A stretch of 64,000 nucleotides of DNA from Planktotalea frisia (GTDB taxonomy: Bacteria > Pseudomonadota > Alphaproteobacteria > Rhodobacterales > Rhodobacteraceae). The stretch covers positions 27,643 to 91,642 of the forward strand of contig NZ_MLCB01000172.1 of assembly GCF_001890925.1 (NCBI RefSeq). Reading direction: 5' to 3'. Positions 1 through 9,604 of the stretch are shown here, one piece after another. A program made the position numbers and the translations under genes. The notes beneath the pieces were generated by a model. The model made no database searches, had not been told where the DNA came from, and was given only the letters and a program-made list of their open reading frames with translations. Numbering within the stretch: position 1 is the first letter of the stretch; every line of letters starts with the position of its first letter.

Positions 1-468
1 ATGACCGCGTCGCTCATCGGGCTTGGAGCCCTTATTGCGACGTCAGCGACGGCCTTTACTGTGTTGAAATGGACAGGTGCGCTTTATCTGCTCTTTCTTG
101 GCATCAAAATGTTTCGCAGCGCTCCAAACGTTGGTGCGGGACTTGTCAGAACAGACACTGATGCGACGCCGTGCCAAGTGTTTCGCCATGCTGCCATCGT
201 CACGGCGCTTAATCCCAAAAGCATCGGCTTCTTCATCGCCTTCGTGCCGCAATTTATTTCGGTTGATGCCGCTTATGCGCCCCAAGCTGGTATCCTGATA
301 GCCACTTTCGTTGCTTTGGCTGCGCTCAACGCTTTTGTCTTCGCGATCCTTGCAGATCTAATGCGCAAACAGATCGCGCGCCCGATGGTGATGCGCCGGT
401 TAACGCAAGCAGGTGGGCTAACGCTCATCGGTATGGGCGCAGCAACTGCCGCGTTAAAAAGAGCGTGA
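1..468 (+). CDS. LysE/RhtB-family amino acid exporter, 3' part
   Basis: This is the C-terminal 155 residues of a LysE-type transporter, an inner-membrane family that exports amino acids and similar small metabolites. Residues 1-22, 23-38, about 65-85 and 93-120 are hydrophobic and look like membrane segments, and the stretch TGALYLLFLGIKMFRS is typical of the family. Family members are about 200-210 residues with a GPN-type motif near the N-terminus. That part is missing here, so the ATG at base 1 is taken as an internal methionine and the gene as cut by the window edge. Its TGA overlaps the GTG start of the next gene. The substrate cannot be told from sequence. Confidence 0.85.
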   Translation: MTASLIGLGALIATSATAFTVLKWTGALYLLFLGIKMFRSAPNVGAGLVRTDTDATPCQVFRHAAIVTALNPKSIGFFIAFVPQFISVDAAYAPQAGILIATFVALAALNAFVFAILADLMRKQIARPMVMRRLTQAGGLTLIGMGAATAALKRA

Positions 469-1118
469 TCTGGCGCGCGATCGTTCTCTGGCTTGCCTTT
501 TCAAACCATGCGGTCGCACAAGAATTCCTACGCACGGATGTCGCTCTAAGTGATGATGATTTTTACAATCTTGTCGCCTGCGCGGCCCCCCCTGGTGGTG
601 AGTGCGCTAAATCGATCGTGCGTTGGCCCAAAGACACGTTGACAATCGGCATCACAAAGATGGAACGGGCCTATTTGGGCGGTAAAAAGACCCGCGCAGA
701 GGCCTCGTTGACCCGAGCGGTTGATGAAATCAATGCAGCTAACTCTGGCATTCAGCTCACACGCAATGACAGCGCCCCCGACATTGCGATCCTTTTTCTC
801 GACATCCCTTCTCGTAGTCAAATCAAAGGGTCCGGCTTTAATGTTCTTGAAGGCACTCCGATTTCCGGTGCTGGCGTGCGTGTGTTTGCCAAAGACGGCG
901 TGATCCTCAAGGCCGTGATTATCTTTACCACAGGCCTGCAAAAACGCGCTTATGAGAGTGCAATGCTAGAGGAAATCACTCAAGGCCTTGGCCTGCTCAC
1001 GGACATTGGTGGCGCGTATTACGAAAGCCGCTCTATCTTTTCACAATCCAGCAACGCCCTGACAAAATTGGGTAAACAGGACATCATGGCCCTTGGCCGC
1101 CACTACCCCGCGCGCTAG
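465..1118 (+). CDS. secreted DUF2927-family protein
   Basis: A 217-residue protein that I place in the DUF2927 family, whose function is unknown. It starts with GTG, and that codon overlaps the TGA of the LysE gene, so translation is probably coupled. Residues 1-18 form a signal peptide that would be cleaved after AVA, putting the mature protein in the periplasm. It has a Cys pair (CAAPPGGEC, about residues 38-46) and a conserved C-terminal EEITQGLGLLTD segment that is characteristic of the family. In some relatives this segment resembles a degenerate zinc-protease helix, but I see no complete HExxH here. Confidence 0.75.
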   Translation: MIWRAIVLWLAFSNHAVAQEFLRTDVALSDDDFYNLVACAAPPGGECAKSIVRWPKDTLTIGITKMERAYLGGKKTRAEASLTRAVDEINAANSGIQLTRNDSAPDIAILFLDIPSRSQIKGSGFNVLEGTPISGAGVRVFAKDGVILKAVIIFTTGLQKRAYESAMLEEITQGLGLLTDIGGAYYESRSIFSQSSNALTKLGKQDIMALGRHYPAR

Positions 1119-1148
1119 ACAGCGGTGCAACGCAAAAGGACGCACGTC

Positions 1149-1679
1149 ATGAAAACCGTCAAAGATTACATCCGCACCATCCCTGATTTCCCGCATGAGG
1201 GGATTATGTTTCGCGATGTAACGACTCTTTTCAGCGATCCGCGCGGGTTTCGCATGGCAGTTGATCAGCTTTTGCACCCCTACGTAGGCACAAAGATCGA
1301 CAAGGTCGTCGGGCTTGAAGCGCGTGGCTTCATTCTTGGCGGCGCGATTGCGCACCAGTTGAGCATTGGTTTCATCCCCGTGCGCAAAGCTGGCAAACTA
1401 CCTGGCAAAGTGATCTCGCAGGACTACAAATTGGAGTACGGTGAAGCAACTGTTGAGCTGCACGACGATGCCATTCAAGCGGGCGAGAAGATCCTTGTCA
1501 TTGACGACCTTCTTGCGACAGGTGGCACCGCCGAGGCTGGGATCAAGCTGATCGAGCGTTTGGGCGGTGAGATTGTTGGATGTGGCTTCGTGATTGACCT
1601 ACCAGAACTTGGTGGGCGCAAGCGCCTTGAGGCGCTTGGCGTCGATGTGAAAGCACTTTGCACCTTTGAAGGGCTATAG
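1149..1679 (+). CDS. apt: adenine phosphoribosyltransferase
   Basis: Converts adenine and PRPP to AMP and pyrophosphate (purine salvage, cytosol). The 176-residue product is the usual length. It shows the opening [20 protein letters not shown], the [10 protein letters not shown] segment and the PRPP-binding loop [18 protein letters not shown] (here [16 protein letters not shown]). The ATG at 1149 is preferred over an upstream GTG at 1125 because AAGGA lies 8 bases before it and the protein then begins MKTVKDY, as in homologues. Its last 6 bases overlap the 3' end of the opposite-strand FAD oxidase gene, so the two transcripts converge. Confidence 0.96.
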   Translation: MKTVKDYIRTIPDFPHEGIMFRDVTTLFSDPRGFRMAVDQLLHPYVGTKIDKVVGLEARGFILGGAIAHQLSIGFIPVRKAGKLPGKVISQDYKLEYGEATVELHDDAIQAGEKILVIDDLLATGGTAEAGIKLIERLGGEIVGCGFVIDLPELGGRKRLEALGVDVKALCTFEGL

Positions 1680-3116
1680 CGCCAGAACCGCGCCGGGGTT
1701 CATGATCCCATTGGGATCAAGTGCGGTCTTGATCGCGCGCATTGCTGCCAATTTGGCTGGATCACCGTATTTCTCAAGATCGCCAGTCTTGAGACGTCCG
1801 ATACCGTGTTCCGCACTGACGGAGCCGCCAAGCTCATGCACCAGATCATGCACCACCCGCTTCACCTCATCGCGTTCCGCAAGATAATCTTGGCGTGATT
1901 TCCCCGCATCTGGGAATACATTATAGTGCAAATTTCCATCACCGAGGTGGCCAAAGCAGTTGATACGCAACGGCCCGAGTTGCTCTACCACCCTACCAGC
2001 GCGTGCGATAAACTCCGGCACCAAACTAATCGGAACCGAAATATCATGCGATGAAATTGAACCAACGAGGCGGTTCGCCTCTGGGATATGTTCGCGCACA
2101 GACCAAAATTCAGTGCGCTGACCAACGGATTGCGCGATAAGCCCGTCGCTGACCAGCTCTTTCTCTAGTCCAGTTTCGAACAGCGTTTCCAGTGCCTCTT
2201 GCGGATCAAGACCACGTGCCAAGCCAACCTCGATCAGGACGCACCATTCTGGTTTCTCCTCAAAGGGCAGACGCACACTTGGAATATACTCCTCAAGAAA
2301 ATCAAGCCCTTGCTTGTGAATGATCTCAAAAGCGCTGATCCCGTCGCCCAATTGACTACGTGCCTCTGCCAGAAGAGAAATTGCCGCTTTAGGGCTGTCG
2401 ACAACCATAAAGGCTGTCCCCTCACCCGCAGGACGCGGGCTAAGTTTAAGCGAGGCGGCAGTGATTATCCCAAGCGACCCTTCTGAGCCAACAAGCAGGT
2501 TACGCAAATCATAGCCTGTGTTATCTTTGCGCAACCGCGACAGGCCGTTCCAAATCGTGCCATCTGGCAAAACAGCTTCTAGTCCTAGGCACAGATCCCG
2601 CGCATTGCCGTAACGCAGCACATTCACGCCGCCCGCATTCGTTGCGAGGTTTCCACCGATCCGCGCTGTTCCTTCGGCGGCGAGGGAGAGTGGAAACAGG
2701 CGGGCTACGTTTTGCGCGGCTGCTTGGACATCCGCCAAGATCGTCCCTGCTTCGGCGATCAGAACGTTTTCTTCGGGATGCACTGACCGGATCGCATTCA
2801 TGCGCTCCAGAGACAAGATCAACGGTGCAGGCCCATCTGGCGCAACTTGCCCCCCGACCAATCCAGTGCCGCCACCATAAGGCACGATGCCAACGCGCAT
2901 CTCATTGGCGAGACGCACAATTTGCGAAACCTCTTGGGTGGTTTCAGGCAACGCCAACAAACCTTCGCGCACTTCATAGCGACCGCGCGGTTCTTCAAGA
3001 TAACGCGGCTCTGCGGCGCGGACGGAATGCTCGGGTAAAATGGCACGCAGCGCAGTTTCAAAAGCGTCAGTAACGGGATTAAGCAAGGATACGACTCCGG
3101 TTGGTTTACTCGTCAT
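1674..3116 (-). CDS. FAD-linked oxidase, GlcD / D-2-hydroxyacid dehydrogenase type
   Basis: A 480-residue flavoprotein with an N-terminal PCMH-type FAD domain ([13 protein letters not shown] near residues 79-91; [22 protein letters not shown] near 150-170, which contacts the FAD pyrophosphate) and a C-terminal FAD-oxidase cap. The cap carries the metal-binding motif [13 protein letters not shown] and the family signature [10 protein letters not shown]. Relatives oxidise D-lactate, glycolate or D-2-hydroxyglutarate and pass electrons to the quinone pool or another acceptor. Sequence alone does not decide which. The start overlaps the end of the upstream metallo-hydrolase gene by 11 bases, so the two are probably co-transcribed. 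Confidence 0.88.
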   Translation of the reverse strand: MTSKPTGVVSLLNPVTDAFETALRAILPEHSVRAAEPRYLEEPRGRYEVREGLLALPETTQEVSQIVRLANEMRVGIVPYGGGTGLVGGQVAPDGPAPLILSLERMNAIRSVHPEENVLIAEAGTILADVQAAAQNVARLFPLSLAAEGTARIGGNLATNAGGVNVLRYGNARDLCLGLEAVLPDGTIWNGLSRLRKDNTGYDLRNLLVGSEGSLGIITAASLKLSPRPAGEGTAFMVVDSPKAAISLLAEARSQLGDGISAFEIIHKQGLDFLEEYIPSVRLPFEEKPEWCVLIEVGLARGLDPQEALETLFETGLEKELVSDGLIAQSVGQRTEFWSVREHIPEANRLVGSISSHDISVPISLVPEFIARAGRVVEQLGPLRINCFGHLGDGNLHYNVFPDAGKSRQDYLAERDEVKRVVHDLVHELGGSVSAEHGIGRLKTGDLEKYGDPAKLAAMRAIKTALDPNGIMNPGAVLAL

Positions 3117-3933
3117 TATCGCGCAGCCACGAGGGACGCAGCAGAAAAATTGTCGGGCGTTTAGGTAAAGTGGCCAGCGACACCTCTATCGATGAGCCGT
3201 CCACGCGTTTTACATCAAACTCGTCGACCATGCCGGAGACAAAGTTCTGCAATCCAAAGTCCGTGAACCAATGCATCGGGATCACCACAGAGGATTTCAA
3301 CCGTTTCAAGACACCCGTCATCGTGGATACAGGCAACGTATATCCCCCATCCACAGGGGCCATCACCACATCCAACCGCCCGATCGCCGCGTATTGCGCA
3401 TCATTAGGTTCGTGGTGCAAGTGGCCAAGATGGCCGATGCAAAGGCCCGCCACCTCAAAGATGAAAATCGAATTTCCACGCATTTCTTCACCGCCAAATT
3501 GCGAGCGAATATCGGTGGACACGTTGCGCACCAGCATTTCATCGAGGTCGAGGTGATGCTCAACGCCTTCACCAAAAGACCCCCAACCTTTCAATACATG
3601 CGGGATCGCGGGATCCGGGTTGGCGGTCCAATGCGTGTCATGCGCATGGTTCATCGTAACCACATCCGGGATCAGATTTGTGGTACCGACGAAGCCCGTG
3701 AAATCGGTCACTGCGTTCAAACCACCTTGAGTCTGGATCAGAAAACTAGCGTGCGCGATATAGGACAGCCGAACCGTGTAATCAGGCAAAGGGTCGCGGT
3801 AACTCGCTTTGTGTAGATAACTCAGCCCCGGCGTTGAATTGGCAATCGCAATACAATGGCTCGGTCGGCGATCTTGCGCGCTCAGTTGGGTTGCGCTGAA
3901 AAGCAGGCATAAAAAAAGTGATAAACGGATCAT
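3106..3933 (-). CDS. secreted metallo-beta-lactamase-fold hydrolase
   Basis: A 275-residue protein with a signal peptide (about residues 1-19, cleavage after LSA) followed by a UlaG-like metallo-beta-lactamase-fold domain. The probable metal motif is MNHAHDTHW. The usual order is HxHxDH, and here the Asp sits one residue early, so metal binding may differ from textbook members. Later His ligands may be in IGHLGHLHHEP and VIPMHWFTD. The VDGGYTLP segment recalls a D ligand region. The substrate is unknown and the export signal suggests the periplasm. It is followed, with an 11-base overlap, by the FAD-linked oxidase gene. Confidence 0.75.
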   Translation of the reverse strand: MIRLSLFLCLLFSATQLSAQDRRPSHCIAIANSTPGLSYLHKASYRDPLPDYTVRLSYIAHASFLIQTQGGLNAVTDFTGFVGTTNLIPDVVTMNHAHDTHWTANPDPAIPHVLKGWGSFGEGVEHHLDLDEMLVRNVSTDIRSQFGGEEMRGNSIFIFEVAGLCIGHLGHLHHEPNDAQYAAIGRLDVVMAPVDGGYTLPVSTMTGVLKRLKSSVVIPMHWFTDFGLQNFVSGMVDEFDVKRVDGSSIEVSLATLPKRPTIFLLRPSWLRDNDE

Positions 3934-3981
3934 GGCATTCTCCCTCTAATGAGAAAGAAGATAGCGCATTCGTTTCAAAAG

Positions 3982-4566
3982 TCAGCCAACATCTGTGCGC
4001 CCACGTCGATCCATCCTGAGCGCAGAATACAGCACGTGGCTGCGCCAACGCCCGTCAATTTGCAAATACGCCTGCGCCACGCCTTCATATTTAAAGCCTG
4101 TGCGCTCCAACAGCCCGCGCGAAGCTTTGTTTTCGGGCAAGCACGCCGCTTCCAATCGCGAGAGGTCCATTCGCTCAAACGCGTAGTGCACCATCGCCGC
4201 AATCGCTTCGCTCATGTAGCCATGACGCGCGTAGTGATGACCAATCCAATAGCCAAGCGTGCCGCTTTGTGCTGGCCCACGACGGATATTGTCGAGCGTG
4301 ATTGCACCCATCAACGCGCCGTCTTCGCGTCGCTCAAGAAACAACGGAACAGCAGTGTCACCCGAAATAGAGCGCTGCGCCCAGTAAACACGATTGGTAA
4401 ATGCCTTGCGCGTCAGATGGTTACTAGCCCAAGTCGGTTCCCATTTGGTGAGAAAATCCGCACTTTCATACCGTAGATTGGCCCAAGCTCGAAAATCCGA
4501 ATGGATGGGTGGGCGCAGGGAAAGACGCTCTGTCTCTAGCCGGACTTTTCGCTTGATGCGCAGCAT
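3982..4566 (-). CDS. GNAT N-acetyltransferase, RimJ/RimL type
   Basis: A 194-residue GNAT-family acetyltransferase. The opening RLETERLSLRPPIHSDFRAW and the C-terminal SRLEAACLPENKASRGLLER are typical of the RimJ/RimL branch, which acetylates protein N-termini or small amines using acetyl-CoA. The middle segment GTLGYWIGHHYARHGYMSEA is the acetyl-CoA binding region. Start and upstream stop share bases as TAATG with the M16 peptidase gene, so it is the last gene of a long minus-strand run that begins at ctaC. The acceptor substrate is not predictable. Confidence 0.88.
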   Translation of the reverse strand: MLRIKRKVRLETERLSLRPPIHSDFRAWANLRYESADFLTKWEPTWASNHLTRKAFTNRVYWAQRSISGDTAVPLFLERREDGALMGAITLDNIRRGPAQSGTLGYWIGHHYARHGYMSEAIAAMVHYAFERMDLSRLEAACLPENKASRGLLERTGFKYEGVAQAYLQIDGRWRSHVLYSALRMDRRGRTDVG

Positions 4567-5828
4567 TAAGCAGCTCGGCCTTTTAGCATATCTCCAAGCT
4601 CAGGTGCCCGTTCCACAGGACCGTAAAGCGCCAGAGCAGCAGGCGCTTGACCAGCAAGAGTGGCTGCGAAGTCTTTGACACCCTGTGTCGTCACTGCGTC
4701 GATCTGCGTGACCGTTTCTTCAAGCGCAGGAATGCGACCCCAGATCTGCATCAATCGCGCAAGACGCTCTGCTCGGCTCGAAGGGCTCTCTAACCCCATA
4801 AGCATGCCTGCTTTCATCTGCGCGCGTGCGCGCGCGACTTCCGCATCGCTCATGTCGTCTGCGGCACGGCCAAGTTCTTGCATCGTCAAACTCGCAAGCT
4901 CAGGCAGTTGTTCACCACTCGTCCCCGCGTAAATCGTCATCATACCGGTATCGGAATGGGCACCGGTTTGTGCAAAAATCGTGTAGCAAAGCCCACGCTT
5001 TTCACGCACTTCTTGAAACAGACGGCTCGACATACCACCGCCCAAAGCGACAGAATAAATCTGTGCGGTGTAAATCGCATCATCGCAATAGCCCGGCCCC
5101 TCAAAAGCCAAAGCGAAATGGGCTTGCTCTAGAGTTTTGATCTCGCGCCGCTCGCCGCCTTGGAACGTTGCAAGGATCGGATCATTTGCCACGCGCACTT
5201 GCAATCCGCCAAACAGCTTTTCGGCCTCACGTACAATCGCGTCGTGATCCACATCACCCGCAGCTGAGAGGATCATTTGCGATGGACCGTAGTGTTCGTG
5301 AACGAAACGCCTTAAGTCCTCGCGGCTAAAACTACGCACGCGTTCCTCAGGCCCAAGGATCGTGCGACCAATGGGTTGATTGGGGTAAGCTTCGTCCTGC
5401 AGCCAGTCAAAAATCACATCATCTGGTGTGTCGAGCGCTTGGCCGATTTCTTGCAAAATGACGCCGCGTTCGACTTCGATCTCATCCTCATCAAACACAG
5501 GATTGAGGAGAATATCCGAGATCACATCAAGTGCCAGCGGCACATCACCACCAAGCACACGCGCGTAATAGGCCGTCACTTCGCGGCTGGTATAGGCATT
5601 GATATAACCACCCACATCTTCGATTTCTTCAGCAATCTGCAAAGATGTGCGGGTGTTGGTGCCTTTGAAAGCCATGTGTTCAAGAAAATGCGCGATGCCG
5701 TTCTGCTCAATCCGCTCGTCACGACCACCTGCGGTCACCCAAATTCCGATAGATGCGGATTGCAGGCCCGGCATCTTTTCTGTGACGATACGAAATCCGT
5801 TCGCGAGGGTATGTGTCTGTACGCTCAT
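4566..5828 (-). CDS. M16-family zinc peptidase (processing-peptidase type)
   Basis: A 420-residue M16 peptidase related to mitochondrial processing peptidase beta and to Rickettsiales/Rhodobacterales homologues. The inverted zinc motif HFLEH lies at residues 47-51 (ligands H47 and H51, catalytic E50). The third ligand is expected in the EVERGVILQEIGQ helix near residues 118-130. The C-terminal half carries the expected non-catalytic repeat, with GGGMSSRLFQEVREKRGLCY. Its ATG overlaps the thrC stop as ATGA, an arrangement I know from many Rhodobacterales genomes. Probable role: protein or peptide turnover in the cytoplasm or periplasm. No signal peptide is visible. Confidence 0.92.
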   Translation of the reverse strand: MSVQTHTLANGFRIVTEKMPGLQSASIGIWVTAGGRDERIEQNGIAHFLEHMAFKGTNTRTSLQIAEEIEDVGGYINAYTSREVTAYYARVLGGDVPLALDVISDILLNPVFDEDEIEVERGVILQEIGQALDTPDDVIFDWLQDEAYPNQPIGRTILGPEERVRSFSREDLRRFVHEHYGPSQMILSAAGDVDHDAIVREAEKLFGGLQVRVANDPILATFQGGERREIKTLEQAHFALAFEGPGYCDDAIYTAQIYSVALGGGMSSRLFQEVREKRGLCYTIFAQTGAHSDTGMMTIYAGTSGEQLPELASLTMQELGRAADDMSDAEVARARAQMKAGMLMGLESPSSRAERLARLMQIWGRIPALEETVTQIDAVTTQGVKDFAATLAGQAPAALALYGPVERAPELGDMLKGRAA

Positions 5829-7213
5829 GAAGAAAGACGCTCGCGAACGATGTCTTGCAACGCTTTGAGGTCATTAGGTGCACGGGTTACACGTTCTTCG
5901 CGTTCAAACAAATCCGCCATACGAGGAGGAAGCGAAGGTCGCTCACCCGTTGCTGCTTCGACGGCATCGGGGAATTTCGCGGGATGTGCGGTGGCCAACG
6001 TAATCATCGGAGTGTCGCCTATATGGTTTTCAGCGACAGCAACTCCAATCGCAGAATGTGGACAAAGCACTTCGCCAGTTTCGTTCAACGCGCGCGTGAT
6101 CATCGCAGCGGTTCCTGCTTCATCGAGCATGCCACTGTCGTAATGCTGTTGCAAAGCACCCATGGCGTTACCTGAAATCGTGAAGCTGCCGTTCGCAGCG
6201 AGGTCATCCATTAACCCTTTGATCGCCGTGCCGTCCTGATCATGTGCGAAGAACAACGCGCGCTCAAAATTGGAAGAGACTTCAATATCCATGGAAGGAG
6301 AGATCGAGGGTTTTACACCGGATTTCGTGTAGGCAGCAGTTTCCATGCAGCGGTGCAAAATGTCGTTCTGGTTGGTTGCGATGATCAAACGCTCAATCGG
6401 GAGGCCCATTTGCTTTGCAATGAATCCCGCGAAAATATCGCCAAAATTACCTGTTGGAACCGTAAAGCTGACCTTGCGATCCGGCGCACCGAGAGAAACC
6501 GCAGTGGAGAAATAATAAACCACCTGCGCCAGAACACGCGCCCAGTTGATTGAATTGACACCGGCCAATCCAACACCATCGCGGAACTCGAAGTCGTTGA
6601 ACATATCTTTTAAGCGCGCTTGGCAATCATCAAAATCTCCGTCCATCGCAATAGCGTGCACGTTGCTTTCCGTTGGCGTGGTCATTTGGCGACGTTGCAC
6701 TTCGGACACGCGGCCATGCGGGTAAAGAATAAAAACATCCACAGCGTCCAGACCCCGGAAAGCCTCTATTGCGGCGGAGCCTGTGTCGCCCGACGTCGCG
6801 CCTACAATTGTGACGCGCTTGCCCGAGCGTTTAAGCGCAAGTTCAAACATTTGCCCAATCAGCTGCATCGCAAAATCTTTGAATGCGAGGGTCGGACCGT
6901 GGAAAAGTTCCATCAAAAAATGATTTGGCGCAAGTTGCACCAGCGGCGCACGGGTGGTGTGACCGAAGCCCGCATAAGCGCGGGTGATGCAGCCTTTGAA
7001 CTCTTCATCAGTGAAGGTGTCGCCAACAAAAGGGCGCATAACTTTAAACGCAATCTCTTCGTAGCTTGCGCCACTCATCGCGCGAATGTCGTCAGCGCTC
7101 AGCTCTGGGATGGTTTCGGGAACATAAAGGCCACCATCACGCGCAAGGCCTGTAAGCATCGCTTCTTCAAACGTGAGAACCGGAGCTGCGCCGCGCGTTG
7201 AGACGTATTTCAT
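5825..7213 (-). CDS. thrC: threonine synthase
   Basis: Makes L-threonine from O-phospho-L-homoserine using PLP. The 462-residue length fits the long bacterial class. LAFKDFAMQLIGQ contains the PLP Lys, and VGATSGDTGSAAIEAF and VPTGNFGDIFAGFIAKQMG bind the cofactor phosphate and substrate. I use the ATG at 7213 (MKYVSTRG), the standard family N-terminus, rather than an upstream in-frame codon. That ATG overlaps the SURF1 stop as ATGA, and the 3' end overlaps the M16 peptidase start in the same way. An amino acid gene in the cytochrome oxidase operon is odd functionally but conserved in the group. Confidence 0.97.
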   Translation of the reverse strand: MKYVSTRGAAPVLTFEEAMLTGLARDGGLYVPETIPELSADDIRAMSGASYEEIAFKVMRPFVGDTFTDEEFKGCITRAYAGFGHTTRAPLVQLAPNHFLMELFHGPTLAFKDFAMQLIGQMFELALKRSGKRVTIVGATSGDTGSAAIEAFRGLDAVDVFILYPHGRVSEVQRRQMTTPTESNVHAIAMDGDFDDCQARLKDMFNDFEFRDGVGLAGVNSINWARVLAQVVYYFSTAVSLGAPDRKVSFTVPTGNFGDIFAGFIAKQMGLPIERLIIATNQNDILHRCMETAAYTKSGVKPSISPSMDIEVSSNFERALFFAHDQDGTAIKGLMDDLAANGSFTISGNAMGALQQHYDSGMLDEAGTAAMITRALNETGEVLCPHSAIGVAVAENHIGDTPMITLATAHPAKFPDAVEAATGERPSLPPRMADLFEREERVTRAPNDLKALQDIVRERLSS

Positions 7214-7905
7214 GATGTGCCCTTCTGCGCGCCGCGTGCACGCCAAACGAAAGTGAAAGTCATAAGAACCCAAATCAACGCGAGCGAAAACCAAGTCAGC
7301 GCGTATTGCAAATGATCATTCGGGATACCAACCGTATCAACAGGAAGTGGCGCAACTGGATCATCGATGAGCGAAGTTTCACGCGCGACGATTAGCACTG
7401 GCTCTGTGTCTAAGTGTTTGGCCATCGCGAAGACATCGCGCGCGAACCAAATTTCGGCTTTGAGATCAGGCTCGGGAATCGAACTCCCCTTTTCTTCAGG
7501 CCAATGAAGGTTTCCTGTAACATCCGTTGGACCGATGGGGCGTTCAGCTGATTTTTGGTCAACTTTTATGAATCCTCGGTCCAGCAATATCCGCCGCCCA
7601 GAATTGGTCACGAAAACAGAGATAACGCGATACCCCGCCCCGACGTGTTTTTGCGAGACGAGAACGTGGATTTCATCGTCCGTAAGCGTGCCAGAAGCAA
7701 ATACAGGTAAAAACTTGTCAGCGTCAGGATCGGGTTGCTCTGGTAGCGCGACGGGTTCAGCGGAAATGCGGTTTTCTATGTTCGAGAGAATGCCTTGCTT
7801 CCATTCAAGTCGTTGCATTTGCCAGACGCCGAGCCAAATCAGGATCGCGGCACCGGTTAGGCCAAAAAGCAGGGAAAAGAGCAATGGGGTGCGCATACGC
7901 GTCAT
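7210..7905 (-). CDS. SURF1-family cytochrome oxidase assembly protein
   Basis: A 231-residue membrane protein with the SURF1 plan: an N-terminal transmembrane helix (about 8-27), a large loop on the periplasmic side, and a C-terminal helix (about 200-221). The motif LGVWQMQRLEWKQ just after the first helix and the C-terminal NDHLQYALTWFSLALIW are family hallmarks. SURF1 proteins help insert haem a into subunit I of aa3 oxidase. The gene follows ctaE after a terminator-like hairpin and overlaps thrC by 4 bases. Confidence 0.93.
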   Translation of the reverse strand: MTRMRTPLLFSLLFGLTGAAILIWLGVWQMQRLEWKQGILSNIENRISAEPVALPEQPDPDADKFLPVFASGTLTDDEIHVLVSQKHVGAGYRVISVFVTNSGRRILLDRGFIKVDQKSAERPIGPTDVTGNLHWPEEKGSSIPEPDLKAEIWFARDVFAMAKHLDTEPVLIVARETSLIDDPVAPLPVDTVGIPNDHLQYALTWFSLALIWVLMTFTFVWRARGAQKGTS

Positions 7906-7924
7906 TTAGGTCCATCAATTAGAA

Positions 7925-7956
7925 AAAGGCGCAGAAATCAAACTTCCTGCGCCTTT
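7925..7956 (-). terminator. hairpin between ctaE and the SURF1 gene
   Basis: Perfect 10-base inverted repeat AAAGGCGCAG / CTGCGCCTTT around a 12-base loop. Read on the minus strand it is followed by a T-run (TTTTTC). It has the form of a Rho-independent terminator or attenuator that would lower expression of SURF1, thrC and later genes relative to the oxidase subunits. Confidence 0.75.
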
Positions 7957-8013
7957 GCTTTTGTCGTTTTGCAGCGTGGGTTTCAAGCTACAAAGTGCTT
8001 TAAGCGAAGCGGC

Positions 8014-8814
8014 TTAGCCGCCCCATACGTAGACAGCAGCAAACAAAAAGAGCCACACCACATCAACGAAGTGCCAATACCATGCCGCTGCTTCGAAACC
8101 GATGTGTTTTTCCTGCGTGAAGTGACCGCGCTGGAGGCGCAGCAAGCAAATGAACAAGAAGATGGTTCCGATCACAACGTGAAAGCCGTGAAAGCCCGTC
8201 GCCATGAAGAAGTTTGCGCCGTAGATGTTGCCGGAGAAACCAAAGGCCGCGTGGCTGTATTCATAGGCCTGAAAAACCGTGAAGATCAGACCCAGAGCAA
8301 CGGCTAGGATAAGACCATTCTTCGTGTCATTCCGGTTATTTTCATGCGCCAGCGCGTGGTGCGCCCATGTTGCTGCTGCACCAGAGCAAAGCAAAATCAA
8401 CGTGTTGATCAAAGGCAGGTGCCAAGGGTCGAACGTCTCAATGCCTGCTGGCGGCCAAATGCCATCAATGGCAGGCGACTGTGGTCCCATTGGGTACATC
8501 GCGTGTTTGAAAAAGCTCCAGAACCATGCTGCGAAGAACATGACTTCGGACATAATGAACATGATGAAACCGTAGCGCAGGCCGATACGGACGACAGGTG
8601 TGTGATCGCCAACGTGGCTCTCTTCGACCACCTCTGCCCACCAGCCATACATGACGTAGAGTACGCCCGCGAGGCCGATCAAGAACATCCATGGCCCACT
8701 GTCGTGGAACCAAATCACTGCGCCAAAGAGCATAACGAATGCACCAATTGCGCCCAGCAATGGCCAGAGCGAGGGGTTAAGAATATGATAGTCGTGATTT
8801 TTTGCGTGTGCCAT
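8014..8814 (-). CDS. ctaE: cytochrome c oxidase subunit III
   Basis: Subunit III of the aa3-type oxidase, an inner-membrane protein of 266 residues with seven predicted helices. It begins [15 protein letters not shown] and carries conserved segments such as [17 protein letters not shown] and [15 protein letters not shown], ending with the [11 protein letters not shown] helix. It lies 20 bases after ctaG in the same operon. It stabilises the proton-pumping core and supplies a proton antenna. Catalytic subunit I (ctaD) is not in the window, as is usual in this group where it lies elsewhere. Confidence 0.97.
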   Translation of the reverse strand: MAHAKNHDYHILNPSLWPLLGAIGAFVMLFGAVIWFHDSGPWMFLIGLAGVLYVMYGWWAEVVEESHVGDHTPVVRIGLRYGFIMFIMSEVMFFAAWFWSFFKHAMYPMGPQSPAIDGIWPPAGIETFDPWHLPLINTLILLCSGAAATWAHHALAHENNRNDTKNGLILAVALGLIFTVFQAYEYSHAAFGFSGNIYGANFFMATGFHGFHVVIGTIFLFICLLRLQRGHFTQEKHIGFEAAAWYWHFVDVVWLFLFAAVYVWGG

Positions 8815-8834
8815 GGGTCCCTCGTCGGATAGGC

Positions 8835-9443
8835 TTAGTTGTTATTCGTGTCTGCGGGTTGCTCAAGTGCGGCCTGTTGGACGTCCTCGGGCAGATCGAT
8901 TTCATAGAAAGTATACGAAAGCGTTATCTCTTGGGTATATTTTGCGTCGCGGTCCGTGACAATCTCTGGATCGATGTAAAATGTGACGGGCATCTCGACA
9001 CGCTCGCCGGGTTGTAGAACTTGCTCTTCAAAGCAGAAACATGCGATTTTGTTGAAGAAATAGCCAGCTTGATAAGGTGCTACGTTGTAGCTGGCTTGTC
9101 CTGCCACGGGTTTGTCGGTCGGATTATAGGCCTCGTAAAAAATAAGTCCTGTCTCACCGATACGCATTTCAATCTCGCGAACCAGGGGTTTGAACTCCCA
9201 AGGCATGCCGCGCTCTTTGGAAGCGTCGAATCGCACAATGATTGTTTGATCAAGAATTTCATCGCTGCCAGTATCGGCCGTATTGGTCACGCCACCAAAA
9301 CCTGTGACGCGGCAGAACCAATCGTAAAACGGCACTGAAGCCCACGCCAAAGCGCCCATGAAAACAACCAGCGAAGCCGCCTGTATAGCGGTTTTTTTCT
9401 TTGGATCCATTGGTTGGCGTGGCGTTGAATTTCGATCAGACAT
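8835..9443 (-). CDS. ctaG: cytochrome c oxidase assembly protein CtaG/Cox11
   Basis: A copper chaperone (Cox11 family) that delivers CuB to subunit I. The 202-residue protein has one N-terminal transmembrane helix (about 17-38) and a periplasmic domain. Its copper site CFCFEEQ and the following [17 protein letters not shown] are diagnostic, and [11 protein letters not shown] is the conserved Cys region just after the helix. The start codon overlaps the stop of a 53-residue upstream membrane-protein gene (TAATG). Confidence 0.96.
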   Translation of the reverse strand: MSDRNSTPRQPMDPKKKTAIQAASLVVFMGALAWASVPFYDWFCRVTGFGGVTNTADTGSDEILDQTIIVRFDASKERGMPWEFKPLVREIEMRIGETGLIFYEAYNPTDKPVAGQASYNVAPYQAGYFFNKIACFCFEEQVLQPGERVEMPVTFYIDPEIVTDRDAKYTQEITLSYTFYEIDLPEDVQQAALEQPADTNNN

Positions 9444-9604
9444 TATTCTTGCACCTCGCCACGTGGTGGTTCGTAGTCGCCGCGCGTTACTTTAACGACA
9501 GTAAGGCCAAAAATGATTGCAATAAAGCCGGCGAGCAAAAGCCCAACGCCTACATTGCGACCATATCGACGCGTATGGATTTCATGTCGCTTGCCGATTG
9601 CCAT
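9443..9604 (-). CDS. small single-helix membrane protein of the cta operon (CoxF-like)
   Basis: A 53-residue reading frame found by translating the gap between ctaB and ctaG. It begins MAIGKRHEIHTRRYGRNV, has one hydrophobic helix (GVGLLLAGFIAIIFGLTVV), then a short polar tail ending PRGEVQE. Its ATG overlaps the ctaB stop as TAATG, and its own TAA overlaps the ctaG ATG in the same way, so it is translationally coupled on both sides. A short helix protein called CoxF sits at this position in other Rhodobacterales. I infer the same here, but its function in oxidase assembly is not established from sequence. Confidence 0.8.
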   Translation of the reverse strand: MAIGKRHEIHTRRYGRNVGVGLLLAGFIAIIFGLTVVKVTRGDYEPPRGEVQE

